Shown here: piece by piece, positions 20,802 to 31,570 of the stretch | Position numbering within the stretch: position 1 is the stretch's first letter | How the letters are laid out: every line of letters starts with the position of its first letter | Source of the DNA: Rhizophlyctis rosea | Lineage: Eukaryota; Chytridiomycota; Chytridiomycetes; Rhizophlyctidales; Rhizophlyctidaceae | Reading direction: 5' to 3' | Assembly (NCBI GenBank): GCA_027596075.1 | Contig: JADGJC010000278.1 | Coordinates: 1 to 34,356 of the forward strand | Length of the DNA: 34,356 bases | The notes under the pieces: generated by a model | What the model saw: only the letters and a program-made list of their open reading frames with translations | Databases searched by the model: none | Told to the model about the DNA's origin: nothing | Program-made: the position numbers and the translations under genes

Positions 20802-20878
20802 GTTGCGTTGCACAAGGCAGGCGCGCCTCTGGACGCCTCCGCATTTGGAGGTTGGCGTCTTGCCCTTGTGAGAGCAAC
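20802..20878. repeat. Long imperfect hairpin
   Basis: GTTGC (20802-20806) and CACAAGG (20811-20817) are mirrored by CCTTGTG (20864-20870) and GCAAC (20874-20878). Inside, GACGCC pairs with GGCGTC and CTCC with GGAG around a GCATTT loop. The element lies about 130 bases upstream of the Crh-type start codon, so it might be an RNA, a small MITE core or a promoter-side cruciform. Confidence 0.4.
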
Positions 20879-21008
20879 AGAACCAAAGGGATTTGGCTCT
20901 TGTTTGACGGAGTACAAATTCCACATTTCCTCGCTCTAACTTCTCACCAATCCTCATTCTACATCCGCACTCTCATTTCCGCCCTCACCCGCTGAGGTTC
21001 TCCCGACA

Positions 21009-22691
21009 ATGCGCACCCTCCTAGCCCTCCTACCCCTCCTCCCCGGCCTGGCCCTCGCAGCGGACGCAACCACATGCGGTCTTATTCTAGGTGTTCCCAG
21101 CGGTAAATGCAGTCAAGGAGCACCATGCTGCTCCAGTGTAGGATACTGCGGTGTTGAGGCGATCCACTGCGGACCAGGATGTCAAAGTGATTACAGTTAC
21201 GATAACTCTACGGTTAGTGTGGCGAACCCGTGGCTTGTGTTTTTCTTGTTTGTTTACATTTCTCACCCTGTTTTGTTTACATCCCCTGTACTAATTCGCT
21301 GCACAATACAACCACTCACTCACAGGGAGACAATGCTAGTTGCTTCGTTGACAGACCTTCGAAAGCGAAGCAGTGTGTATCCGGTTTCTACGATTTCAAA
21401 GATACTACGTGGGTCATTAATGAAGAAGCATACAATGGAGATGTCAACCAAGCTGACTTCGTAAGTGTGAACCCTCAAAGGCCTCCCCTTATACTTAGAC
21501 CATATGTCGTATAAGCTCTCCATCACCAACCAACTATCCTCAAACCCCAGACCCTCCAAAACACCAACAAAAACAACGTCCAATTCGGCAAAAACGGCGG
21601 TGTCCGTCTGATCCTAACGGCCCCAACCGCCAACAGCGGAGGCGCGGGTGTAAGTTCAAAACTCTCCACCACCAGTTATATGATGTACGGAACCTTCTCC
21701 GCCAACATCAAAACCAGTCCTTCCGGAGGTGTCGTAACTGCGTTTATTTCCATGTCCGACGAGAAGGTTGGTGAATCATTTTGCACACTGATCATTTCCA
21801 TTCACCCGTGGGAGCTGTGGGTTTGCGAATTGAGAACTCATCCCCCTATTCATGATGATCAGGACGAAATCGACTGGGAAATCACTGGCGCAGACACAAC
21901 TGTTGGGCAATCAAACTATTTCTTTAAGGGTGTTGAAGGTACCGTACCATTTGCACTTTAGAATGAGAAAGAAATTGTTGTTGCCCCCCCTCATTGTTGG
22001 TGCTCGTATTAATTTGATGACTCCTTCCAACCCTGCAGACCACACCAAGGGTGCAAAGCACAAGTTCAGTGGTGGACAAGATCTTTCCCAGGGATACCAC
22101 AACTACACCGTAGTCTGGAAAGAGACATCTATCGAATGGTTCGCGGATGGAGTATCGGTACGGAAAGTCACTGGTGTAAGTACCTACATTTACCCCTTCT
22201 TCATGCACCTCAAAAACCTTGCAATTCTCCCATCTCCATCCACCTAACCCCACCTCCCTCCTCACATACAGGACAAATCCAACCTCCCCTCAACCCCCTC
22301 CCGAATCCAATTCGCCCTCTGGGACGGCGGCTCCGGCTCCGCCGGCACACGTGCCTGGGCCGGCGGACAAGTAAACTACAACTCCGGTCAAAACTACGCT
22401 ACCTGGATGTGGGTCTCCATCCAATGTGCCGGTGACGCTGCGCCAACGGGTCCACCTAAGCGTCAAACCGGTTACAAACCTCCCAATGTGTTGATATCTC
22501 CTATTAAAAATTCGGTGCCGACGGCGGCGGGGTACCAGAAGGATGCGATGCAGAATAGTGCGAGTGCGAGTGGGGGGCAGGTGTTGGGGGTTAATCCGGC
22601 GGCGAGTTCGGCGGAGAGGATGGGGGTGGGGGCTGTGTTGGGTGCGGGGGCAATGGCGGTTGGGTTTGCCGGGTTGTTGCGGTCACTGTAA
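21009..22691 (+). CDS. CBM18-GH16 Crh-type chitin-glucan transglycosylase, GPI-anchored
   Basis: Six exons: 21009-21212, 21326-21460, 21551-21766, 21863-21938, 22039-22175 and 22272-22691; 395 residues. Crh/Utr2 enzymes link chitin to beta-glucan in the fungal cell wall. In order: a signal peptide (MRTLLALLPLLPGLALA), a CBM18 chitin-binding domain of about residues 22-62 with eight Cys (TCGLILGVPSGKCSQGAPCC and then GYCG, CGPGC), and a GH16 domain with DEIDWE at 186-191. In that motif Glu187 is the expected nucleophile and Glu191 the acid/base. ALWDGGS and GGQVNY are typical of the family. A Ser/Ala-rich linker and a hydrophobic end (GAVLGAGAMAVGFAGLL) form a GPI-attachment signal. Codons switch from C-ending to G-ending within the last exon. 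The gene ends with TAA right after the GPI signal. Confidence 0.93.
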
Positions 22692-22933
22692 GGGACTGGG
22701 ATTGGAAGTTTAGAGAGGGGTACATAGATGCTCCAAGACAGGCGTAAGTTGGCTTCACTGTTGCCAACCAGCAGATAGCATACCGCGGATACTCATTAGC
22801 ATGCCACTGGAGACTTGTCCCCAATGTGCATTTTCTCATGTGTTCAAGTTTGTTTATAGTTATAGATTTATGTCAATACATACAGTTTTTGGTTCCTTGG
22901 TATTTGAGGAGACCTCTTGATCTTCGAGACTTT
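22692..22933. other. Short 3' flank of the Crh-type gene
   Basis: No gene or RNA recognised. AT-rich words around 22855-22890 are a plausible polyadenylation region for the preceding plus-strand gene. Confidence 0.3.
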
Positions 22934-23300
22934 TTATAGTGGGTTTGCTTTGATTGGAATGCCGGTGTGTAGGCCAATCACATGGAGAAGGTTATCTGAA
23001 CACTCCATTATCGTGCATACTGGACCCCAAGACGTTGGCGCACTTGTCGCGGCTGGCGCGATCAAATGCGCTCGAAGGTCAATCAAGTTCGACCAATCAT
23101 TTTCTAGCGATGAGCCGCATCGCTGAAATGGGTTCTGATCAATATCGACTGTTCTTCGGTCGTCCTTGAGCTGCTGAAGCCATGCACTAAAACACAATAT
23201 AGGGTCTGAAAGCCCGTTCCATATCCCATTCACTGTCCTGCGCTTTCCCTCAACCATTTTCCAAACCTTTTCGGCCGCGGAGCCGAGCAGATGTGCGCGG
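22934..23300 (-). other. Unrecognised protein-like open frame
   Basis: The minus-strand frame reads FLLTLLRAHLLGSAAEKVWK at its start and later ENDWSNLIDLRAHLIAPAAT, ending GIPIKANPL before a stop at 22934. Composition is protein-like, but there is no clear start codon or acceptor, and I recognise no domain. A second frame, 23649-23230, overlaps its beginning and could be joined by an intron I cannot place. It may equally be chance or a decayed gene. Confidence 0.22.
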
Positions 23301-23793
23301 AGTAGAGTGAGCAGGAACAGTTTTCATCTCCTTCATACATGCATATGACGTCAGTTCTCACAGAGGTCGAGCGCTGCTTGTCCGATTGATCCTCATGCTC
23401 TAGCGATGTCTGTGTGACTGCCAGCAACACCCGCAAAAGGAATGAAATACGGGCAGGATGGGCTGAAACTCTGCTTGGCGCGCACTGTGCAAGCCAATGG
23501 TTTGATTGTTGATAACGGCGATGAGAATGGTAAATAACTAAAGAGATGCAAATGACATACACTCGACACAACTCGACAATTGCCTCAAATGTGTAAGTTG
23601 AATAATGTGTAGCTACAAAACCGTATGTACAAGATACGTATAAACACAAGACCGTCGAAAGGGATAACGATCAAGCCTGACGCTATAGACCATCCACTCC
23701 CCACCTCCCGGAAATATGTAATTACTCCGTCGGCTCTTTGCAGCCTCCTCCGAATACGTGATATCTTCCACCCCATTACAAGTCCCCAAAGCC
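23301..23793. other. Intergenic, nothing supported
   Basis: Short frames on both strands only. The right end is the 3' flank of the four-transmembrane gene at 23794-24542. Confidence 0.3.
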
Positions 23794-24542
23794 CTACTCA
23801 TAAATCATCAGCACAGCCTCATAAAAATTCTCCACAAAACTCGCCAAATTCAAAAACAAACACGGCAACAGCACAAAAAGACTACTCTTCTGCACATCCC
23901 ACGCATCCGGCCCCGTAACAATATGTATAGCCGCACAAACACAAACAATAATGGCAACCTGAAAAATCGCCGTGAAGAATCTGCTCCCCCTCCTCCAAGG
24001 TCGTCCACCCTGTTGCGCAACCTCAACTTCACTGTCAATAGCCGCGAAGGAGATAATAACAGCACTAGCGCCGCAGCAGCCGTACTCCGTCCCGGCGAGG
24101 AAGGACGGGGATTTAGAGTTGATGGAGGTGCCGAAGTGGAAGAGGGAGATGAGGGTGTGGTAGGCTAGGATGATGCAGTTTAGCATGGCGATTGTTGAGA
24201 CGCAGCCGTTTTCGGTGTAGATTGTGAAGTCGGTGCCCACGTCGTCCATGCAGGTTAGGGGGAACCTTTGTTGGTGGGGTGGGAGTTATGGATTGAGTAG
24301 GTGGGCGTGTTGAATGATCTGTCAAGACGTACCATGAATGTTCACACCACTGATGAGCCCATGTCTTTTGGAAGTAGACGTCCATGCAGTGTTTGAGGAG
24401 CGGAAGGAAGTTGATTCCGACCAAGGTCTGTGTAAGAGGATCGCTTAGCATCTCGGCAACGCAAAGATACGCCAACTCAGGACTTTGGGCAAGAACTTAC
24501 AAAGTGGAGCAGACCCCGATGTAGGAGGTAGAAAGAAACCAT
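23794..24542 (-). CDS. Four-transmembrane protein, family unknown
   Basis: Three exons in coding order: 24542-24501, 24427-24333 and 24265-23794, giving 202 residues with consistent phases. The first two exons give MVSFYLLHRGLLHF and VGINFLPLLKHCMDVYF. The segment QWCEHSWFPLTCMDDVG that spans the second junction contains two of several Cys residues likely outside or luminal. The last exon holds four hydrophobic segments: TIAMLNCIILAYHTLISLF, CCGASAVIISFAAI, FQVAIIVCVCAAIHIV and LFVLLPCLFLNLASFV. The N terminus may add another. I recognise no family. The Cys-rich loop between an N-terminal anchor and the first bundle helix is the only distinctive mark. The stop TAG at 23794 may hide a further small exon, since the frame ends right at the last helix. 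Confidence 0.6.
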
Positions 24543-26438
24543 GTTGTTTGTACTAGTTCAATGAAGCAAATGTCGTCCGGTGATGCGAATATGGTTACCA
24601 GCGGCTTCTGCGGATGCTGACGGTTAGTGCATGGCTTTAACGCACAGCAACGTGCGTTGACAGTCGTTGCGAGTCGACAAACGTGTACATACCTGATGCG
24701 AAGACTATCCGTTTGGATCTAACGTTTTATGATTCAGATAAACAAGCAGCTGTCAGTTGACCTGCAATTGACAGGATAATATCAAAGGAACGAGCGAGGA
24801 CAGTTAGGAAGGAACCTCGACTTATAAAGTTCGCCGGAACGACTTGCCTAGATGTGATAGCTGACTTTATTCATCTCAGATCGTTCGAATGGGAGAACAA
24901 AACGCAAGGCGGGAAAAAGTAGCAAGGTTCATATCCTTCCACCCAGAGCCCGATCTCCTATGATGTAGTCGAGTGGATACCCATCATATTGCTGGGTGGG
25001 AAGATTGACACGCCATATCGAATCCGTAGAACGAACCAGTGTGTCAAACTGAAATGCTTTTGCGTGGCTTGCATTTCTTATATCAATGGTCACTATGGTC
25101 GGAAATGACTCTGTGCAGAAAGCTGCTGCTCATTAAAAGCTTGATGGCCCCGTATAACACACATATATTGTTGACAGAATTGTGTTGAACGCCAGGGGCC
25201 TCCCAAAATTAATTGCTACGTGCTGCGCCACAGGGTCCATGTGCGATGGCAGCAGCGATGCAATGCAACTTGATTGATCTTCCAAACGGTTCACACACCC
25301 ACACATGGGTGCGTAGGCCTAGCACCCAATCACAACGGAGTCAACCAGCTTGCAGCAGGTTGCCACTTGCGGATGCCGAAAGCTACGCAACGATAGAATA
25401 GCATTATAGCATGGCTCGCATGTTCAACTCATCTCTCCCTCGCTGCGGAACAAAGGCAAAAGCAAGATGATCATAACTCTGGCGGGCTATGTGATCCTAT
25501 TACTGTATAGCATGCAGTGAGTTCGGTGAGGTTAGTACCGTGCGCGAATTGGTGTTTTGTTCTCGGAACCACCATCCTTATTCAACTTTTGTCGCATTTT
25601 TCGCCACAAAAAACACCAGACCCATGCTGCTCACATAATCCGGGTGATTAGAATGATGGATGATCGATTGACTTCGCGAGCCACAACCACCTTCCGCACC
25701 GCCGGTGGATATAGTGTTGGCAAGTGGGAGCAGTGCAGTGGTAGAAGTAGTGCCTGGTGACCACCCGTACGTATAATAGCAGCGCAATATATCCCGGAAG
25801 CAGGACAACACGACACGAGTTATAGGACGATTGTAACTATTGTACAGAGAAGTGAGATACGAAGAGACGACTTTTAGACGCAATCTTATGAGTGCAGTAC
25901 GTAAGCCAAGTTGCGCACGGCACGGCATGTCATCCGAAGTAGCTAATAGCTGGTACCAGCTACAGGGGCTGATCCTGATCACCGCGTTCCAACTTCCAAC
26001 CGGCGGCTTCACAGCCTGCACTCAACAGCTCTTGTTCTTTCTACCAACTTCGCTTGCAGACAAACAAGCTGCAGAAACGATGACCACAACTATTCAGCGT
26101 TTCCCACAATACACAAATACACATATACCACGTTTTCGTACTCGCGTCGTAACCATCACTTGTACCTGCAGAATTTCTTCACTTTGGAAAGGTTCGTGCA
26201 GTTTGCGGTTTGGGTCCTCTGTCCGCCAGTGTCCGCCGATCCATACTGACACTTCTCACTATACCCGCCAGGAAACACAGCCACTGCCTCAAGCAGCTAC
26301 ACTCGAGCTCTTTCAAAAGAATATGCAGTCTGCTTCACCAACAATATCAGCTCTACACCGCCATAACACCACATTTTCCACCTTTAAGTATCTACTTTGT
26401 CGTCCGTCTTTATGCGTAGTATCCTCTCACTGACTTTT
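24543..26438. other. Gene-poor intergenic stretch
   Basis: Frames up to about 190 codons occur near 25840-26433 but have no recognisable domain, overlap frames on the other strand and lack clear splice partners. No repeat or RNA gene was identified before the structured element at 26439. Confidence 0.35.
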
Positions 26439-26911
26439 GGGCAAAGGGAGTACGCCCACGACCCCTTTGCCCTTTCTTATCTCAGGTACCCATAGAATAG
26501 TAGGTCGGACGGACAATGGAGTTAGAATTAGGGAAGGACTGGGTAATGGCCCGGAGGAAACCTGTGCAACACCTTATTTGGCCGTCACCACGATTCATAC
26601 TTCGGTTCAATCGTGGTGGTTAACGTGTGGTATACCCTCTGGCGTATGTCGGTCTTTTTGACCTTCACGCGTACTTACAGGTGTTGCTAATGGATGTCCT
26701 GTGGAATTGGGGTCTGGATGATGCACCGTATTTGGCCGTCACCAGAATTCAAGCTTGCTTGGGTTCTGGTGGTTAACGTGTGGTATACCCTCTGGGGGAT
26801 GTCGGTCTTTTTGACCCTCACCCGTACTTACAGGTGCATCGGAAAGCCCCAATTCTATAGCCTCAAATGTATTAGAGTAGTACGCATCCCATCCTGCCGG
26901 GATGTGGCAGG
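26439..26911. ncRNA. Structured repeat element, copy A
   Basis: The element opens with a strong hairpin (GGGCAAAGGG at 26439-26448 against CCCTTTGCCC at 26463-26472) and ends with CCTGCC/GGCAGG around GGGATGT (26893-26911). Between them are two related modules of about 110 bases, 26571-26681 and 26725-26833. Each has a variable hairpin, a fixed core GTTAACGTGTGGTATACC, a GGTC-TTTTT-GACC hairpin inside a second short helix, and the closing word CTTACAGG. The variable hairpin is CACCACGATT/AATCGTGGTG in module one and CACCAGAA/TTCTGGTG in module two. The inner helix GCGT/ACGC becomes GGGG/ACCC. Changes that keep pairing argue for a functional RNA fold. No coding frame crosses it. The transcribed strand is unknown and I match it to no known RNA class. 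Confidence 0.65.
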
Positions 26912-26996
26912 CTTGTTGAGCGTAGCATTCCGATGTACACAGCTAAGTATCGCCCGTTGCATCAAGCCATATACATCTCCTTCGTTTACTAATTGT

Positions 26997-27486
26997 GGGC
27001 AAAGGGAGCGCACGTGCGCCCTTTGCCATTCCTCCCTATGAGTAGGTTTCGAGCGAAGAATGGGCGGACGAATATGAGGAAATAGGATAGTGGTGAATTG
27101 GGAATGAGGCGAGAGGGTAATTGCCCGGAGGAAACGAGCGTGACCCCGTATCCGTCGTCACCAAGATTCGGACTTGTCTGCAATCTCGGGTGTTAGCGTG
27201 TGGTAAAACCTCTAGCGTAGGAAGGGCCTTTTTGGCTCTCGCGCGCCTTTACAGGGGTCTCTACTGGTTGTCCTCAGGATAGGGATCCCAATGTTTCGCC
27301 GTATCCGTCGTCACTAAGATACAAGCTTTGCTTGGGTCTTAGGTGTTAGCGTGTGGTAAAACCTCTAGCGTAGGAGGGGCCTTTTTGGCTCTCGCGCGCC
27401 TTTACAGGTGTATTCGGCGGGATCCCGATTCTACAGCCTCATATGTATAGATTAGCAGCAATCTCATCCTGCCGGGATGTGGCAGG
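26997..27486. ncRNA. Structured repeat element, copy B
   Basis: This is a diverged second copy of the element at 26439, in the same order and orientation. The opening hairpin is GGGCAAAGGG/CCCTTTGCC with an added inner GCGCA/TGCGC helix. Both copies share GCCCGGAGGAAAC before the first module. The two modules (about 27142-27254 and 27299-27408) keep the layout with core GTTAGCGTGTGGTAAAACC, loop hairpin GGGCC-TTTTT-GGCTC in place of GGTC-TTTTT-GACC, and closing word TTTACAGG. Their variable hairpins, CACC-AGATT/AATCT-GGTG and CACTAAGA/TCTTAGGTG, also stay paired. The terminal CCTGCCGGGATGTGGCAGG is identical to copy A, and a run of six T follows at about 27491. The T5 loops inside the modules argue against simple Pol III transcription. 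Confidence 0.65.
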
Positions 27487-28920
27487 GTTCTTTTTTCTGC
27501 ATCTTGTATTATAAGGAACGAGACTGTTTTGTGCCGGTAGTTTCACAAACTGCCGTGCAACGGCGGAGAATCAACACTTTGATCCCGCTCAGTCTCCGCT
27601 GATTTCCTCGAACGACGAAAAGGTAAGGTTGTACTTCTGCATCCGAGGTTGACTTGTATTGATTGCTTACATCCCGTTTCCTCTTGCCGCAAGTCGACTA
27701 TTTAGTTTCTCACAACCCATCCGACTACATAATACTCCGCTAAAATCGAATTCCAGTCAGCATCAGCATGCTTTTTGTGATACATCAGGTAAGAAGGTCT
27801 CTTCGACATGGAAGGTCTTGCCACCGTTCAGGAAATGCTCACGCCGTGTTTCTACCAGTGTGTGCCGCTAGTTTCAATCATATTCCACCTTTGGCGGCAA
27901 ACGCTTCATCCTCAAAGTTTTTGTGAATATCCAGATATACTACTGTCCAAAATGGTATGTCTCGATGGTGCATCTAAAACAATGAAGAGTAACCGATTCC
28001 TGGTTTGCGACATCAGGTCATACACAAGTATCGTTGGTCACTGCGAGTGTATCAGTGCTTCGTGGGTTTTGTTGATGGGGATGGGTTTCGGGGATGTTGG
28101 AGGCTGGGGCGATTTTTGCGCGTACGGTTTCTTGAATCTTGAATATTATCAGGTGGATAGATGTTGTTTCCATAAAATAGGGATAATACAGTTTGGTAAA
28201 ATTCCTTTCCATATTCTGTTCTCCAGTGGGGGTGGGAGGGAAAAAGGTTTCCACATTCGGTCACTTGTTCCGGTGAGCCATCAAGTCCATCCCGATCCAA
28301 TCCATCATCAAATATAGGCACTGACTACACTCATCTCAGTTGCTTCATTGCATGTATGGGCGTTTTCGTTGTCACCAAAAGCGTTTCGTTTTGACATATT
28401 CCTCCCTGAAATGATCCATATGATTCCGATCTCGATAAATGCGTGTGGCGCACTCACTGCGCCGCAGCGCGCAGCACATGCAACGAACGCGAGAGTCCTG
28501 TGAGTGCACCAGTCAATTGTTGATGGATGGGAGGCAATTGGATGGTGTGGCACATGCAATACACCACATGTCATGACTCCCTCACCTGCATACATCAGGA
28601 AGCCCCTCCCTCAAGGTTCCCACACCTGGTGAAGGCCTTTCGCGTCCAACCCATTTCTTGCCTCCACTTTCCCTTCGCCAACTCATTCCTCTCTCTTTTT
28701 CACCCTATTTTTGCTGCCGCCTCAAAAAATTAGATAACTCTATATTCCACAGTAGTCCGCTATAATATACGAGTTGCCACAATTGGCACCATTTCTCTAA
28801 CCGTCGCTCATCGGCCCGCCAACCCGAGCTGTGGGGTCTAAAAGGCGACGGCCAGCACTTATTCCCTCCCCCTTGCTCTCGACTCGCCCACACGCTCTCA
28901 TCATTCTCCCGCATTTCACA
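27487..28920. other. Intergenic, one small hairpin, no supported gene
   Basis: CGGTAGTTT (27535-27543) pairs with AAACTGCCG (27547-27555) over a three-base loop. A 169-codon plus-strand frame at 27808-28317 has no recognisable domain and overlaps minus-strand frames. The last 200 bases are the promoter side of the armadillo gene, with AT-rich sequence near 28725-28765. Confidence 0.35.
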
Positions 28921-31501
28921 ATGGACGCTCCTGACCCTACCAACCCATCAGACTGGTCACTTCAACCGTTGGCTCGTGTTCGTCGAGTGAGAACTCAGGA
29001 AGGTGATGGAAACGACCCGGAAGATGAATTGGTGGCTTTGTTGCGTCGAGTGAGGGGTGTCAGGTTGGAGAATCTCGACCAGATGTCTCAAGTGCAATCC
29101 AATGAAGATCCTGATGCAATTGAAAATTTGGTATGTATGCGAGTATGTCTATACGTGCGTCTGACGTCGCGGGGGAAACTGACTTGCATATCATGTTCTT
29201 CTTCGCAGCTCACATACCGCAAAGACCAACTCAACCGCGCATTCGAGAATACCGATCCAGATTACCACAAGCGAGCCTTCGACATCCTTAGACAGTTTGC
29301 AGCGCTAGGTGAGGCGGACGCACGTTTCCTTCCAAACCTTTCAAACCCTTCGCATGGTCTGAGTGCTAAAACCTTTGTGATACCAGGGATTGTGCAGGCA
29401 GCAGAACCGCTTGCATCCGAGTTCCTACCATACGTGAAGACGGCTCTACAACCAGACGTCCCTGTGCACGTTCAAGCTGCTTCGCTGAGAGTGGTGCAAG
29501 AACTGATACGTAAGTTTGACCATTACACAATCATTCCTGTGGCTTTACGCACACTCATTCGTATTTCAGAGAGTTCAACGGAACACACCACCGCTCTGGT
29601 GGAAGATGGTACATATTCGCAAAGTCATAGTCTTTCGATTACCCTTCAGACAGTGGTCGACTCACAACCCGATTGCAGGCTTCATACCCCTCATGGCGAC
29701 GCTGTTCAAGGTCCCGGGCGCCCCGCCATCATCCAGAATTGCGGTACGCCTTTCTCACAGCCAACGAATGGCAACTTATATGCTTACTTGTTTACTTTCG
29801 CAGATCATACAATCATTCACAATGGCAGCGTATGGAAACCAGGCGAATCGCGATGCCATACTCGCGCTTGACATTCTTCCACCTCTGTTGCCCTCATTGG
29901 GGCGCTCGTTGGACTGCAACGACAGAAGTTCAGCCCTTGTCGCGCTTGAATGCCTTCGGAAGCTGGTGTATTGGAAGGATCCTGACTGGGAGAAGGTAAT
30001 CAGTGCCGCTGATTATGTGCCGCGACATCTGGGCGCTAACAGCTTTTCTTACAGGTCCAACCTCTCTTCACGGAAATGAAGACGCTATTGGAATCGACGG
30101 ATGGAAGGCTTCAAGCCATGGCTTGTGAACTCGCGCAATCATTTCTGCAAACTGGGTTGCGGAAGGTGGGAGCCATCAATGATATGATTGATGCTGGTTT
30201 CTGTGCAAATCTGATCAAAGCGATTACGTGAGTATAAGAGGGAAGCTGTCTTTAGGTATTGGTTGCTGATCATGCATCGCAGATCCTATGATGGCTACGC
30301 GCCCACCTTGAAATCCGTGGTGGGCTGCTTCATGTGCATATCGGAGCGAGGAAACATTGCGATGATGAAGGTACGCGTGACATTCGCCCTGCCATCAAGT
30401 CATTCTCCAAGTCCTGACCGTAGGCGATAGAACTTGGTCGAAGCAGGACTTCTGAGGTGCATATACTTGTTCATGTGGAACCCGGCATAATGCGAACGGC
30501 GACTCCCGGGCATGACGATCGTCGCCAACGTCCTGCGGTACCCGATCTTCCTGGACAAAGTCATCTACTGCGACCTGTTTGATGTCATGGCGCGTTGTTT
30601 GGGGGACGAGTCGCATTACTCGAATTTTGCGACCAAGAAGGAAGCGGTGTGGGCGATTTCGAATGCTGCTGCTTTTAGAAGGCCTGATGTTAATAGGTTG
30701 GTTCTGTTAAAGTGATGTACATCCATACTCATGCCCCGTTGACTTACTTCAACCTCAGCACTCTGATACGCCTCAACATCCTCCCCAAACTCATCCACTT
30801 CATGACCCAATCCTACGAAATGGATCTCCAAGCCACATCCCGCGCCATCGAAACCATCAACCACATCCTCGTCACGGGCGAACTGTTCAAACCGGGAGGA
30901 GCGGCGCACCGCGGGAGGACGAACCCGTACGCGGACGAGATGAGCGAGTCGACGGATTCGGTCCCGACGCTCATGACGCTGTACTGCCTAATTTCGGGAC
31001 GGGGATTGGAAGGGCTGGAGGAAGGGGAGAGCATGGTTGGAGATATGGCGGGAAAGATCCGCAAGGTGTTGGTGCGGTGGTTCATACCGAAGATGACGCG
31101 GCTTGTAGATGAGGGGCAGTGGGCTTCACCGATTGTTGCGGCACCGTTGAATGGTGCGGAAAATCCGTTGCGGGATCAGAGGTTTCCAATCATGCTCACG
31201 CGGTTAGTCGTCTTTTCATTCTTCGTCATCACGCGCTGTCAAAAGTTGTCTGCTGATGTATTGGGCTTCCACTCAGGGTCAAACCCTCATGGACCGTCAA
31301 GCAGGTTCTCACCTCCGTGCGTCGATCATTGAAATTGAGGTACGATACTCACCTGCTTTGGAAACACTGTTTGTCTGCAATGAGTAGACACATTTATCCC
31401 GCAGCGAACACATTTCGCTCTACATTCTGTGCGACGACATTCTGCTCTTCCCATCGAGGACCTTCAATGACTATGGGATTTCTGATGCTATGCGAAGGTA
31501 G
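28921..31501 (+). CDS. Armadillo-repeat protein, importin-alpha-like, with in-frame TAA
   Basis: Eleven exons: 28921-29130, 29209-29509, 29570-29608, 29679-29743, 29804-29995, 30055-30227, 30283-30370, 30431-30696, 30759-31202, 31277-31339 and 31405-31501. All phases agree and would give 645 codons. Helical repeats include ALDILPPLLPSLGRSL, ALVALECLRKLVYW, AINDMIDAGFCANLIKAITS and KKEAVWAISNAAAF; the last is close to the hallmark of importin-alpha ARM repeats. Importin-alpha carries nuclear-import cargo. The N terminus (LARVRRVRTQE, LLRRVRG) is only weakly like an importin-beta-binding domain, so the cargo-adaptor role is uncertain. Codon 376 (30488-30490) is TAA inside the eighth exon, between MWNPA and a frame that goes on to MTIVANVLRYPIFLDKV. 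No splice option removes it. A nearby second frame reads NANGDSRA over the same bases, so a pair of indels is possible. An alternative last splice from 31497 to 31558 would extend the C terminus. Confidence 0.75.
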
Positions 31502-31570
31502 GTTTGTTGGTGATAAATTGATCCTTCCAGATCATCAGCATTCATTTTGAGCTTCAGGCGGGTGATTGTG

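Noticed and set aside
26439..27486. tRNA, 5S rRNA, C/D or H/ACA snoRNA, RNase P or hammerhead ribozyme as identity of the structured element
   Set aside because: No T-arm motif, no C/D boxes, no clear H box, and no CTGATGA...GAAA core; the resemblance of GGAGGAAAC to RNase P words is too short to count.
27808..28317. 169-codon plus-strand frame
   Set aside because: No domain, no promoter or splice context, and shared with competing minus-strand frames; kept as intergenic.
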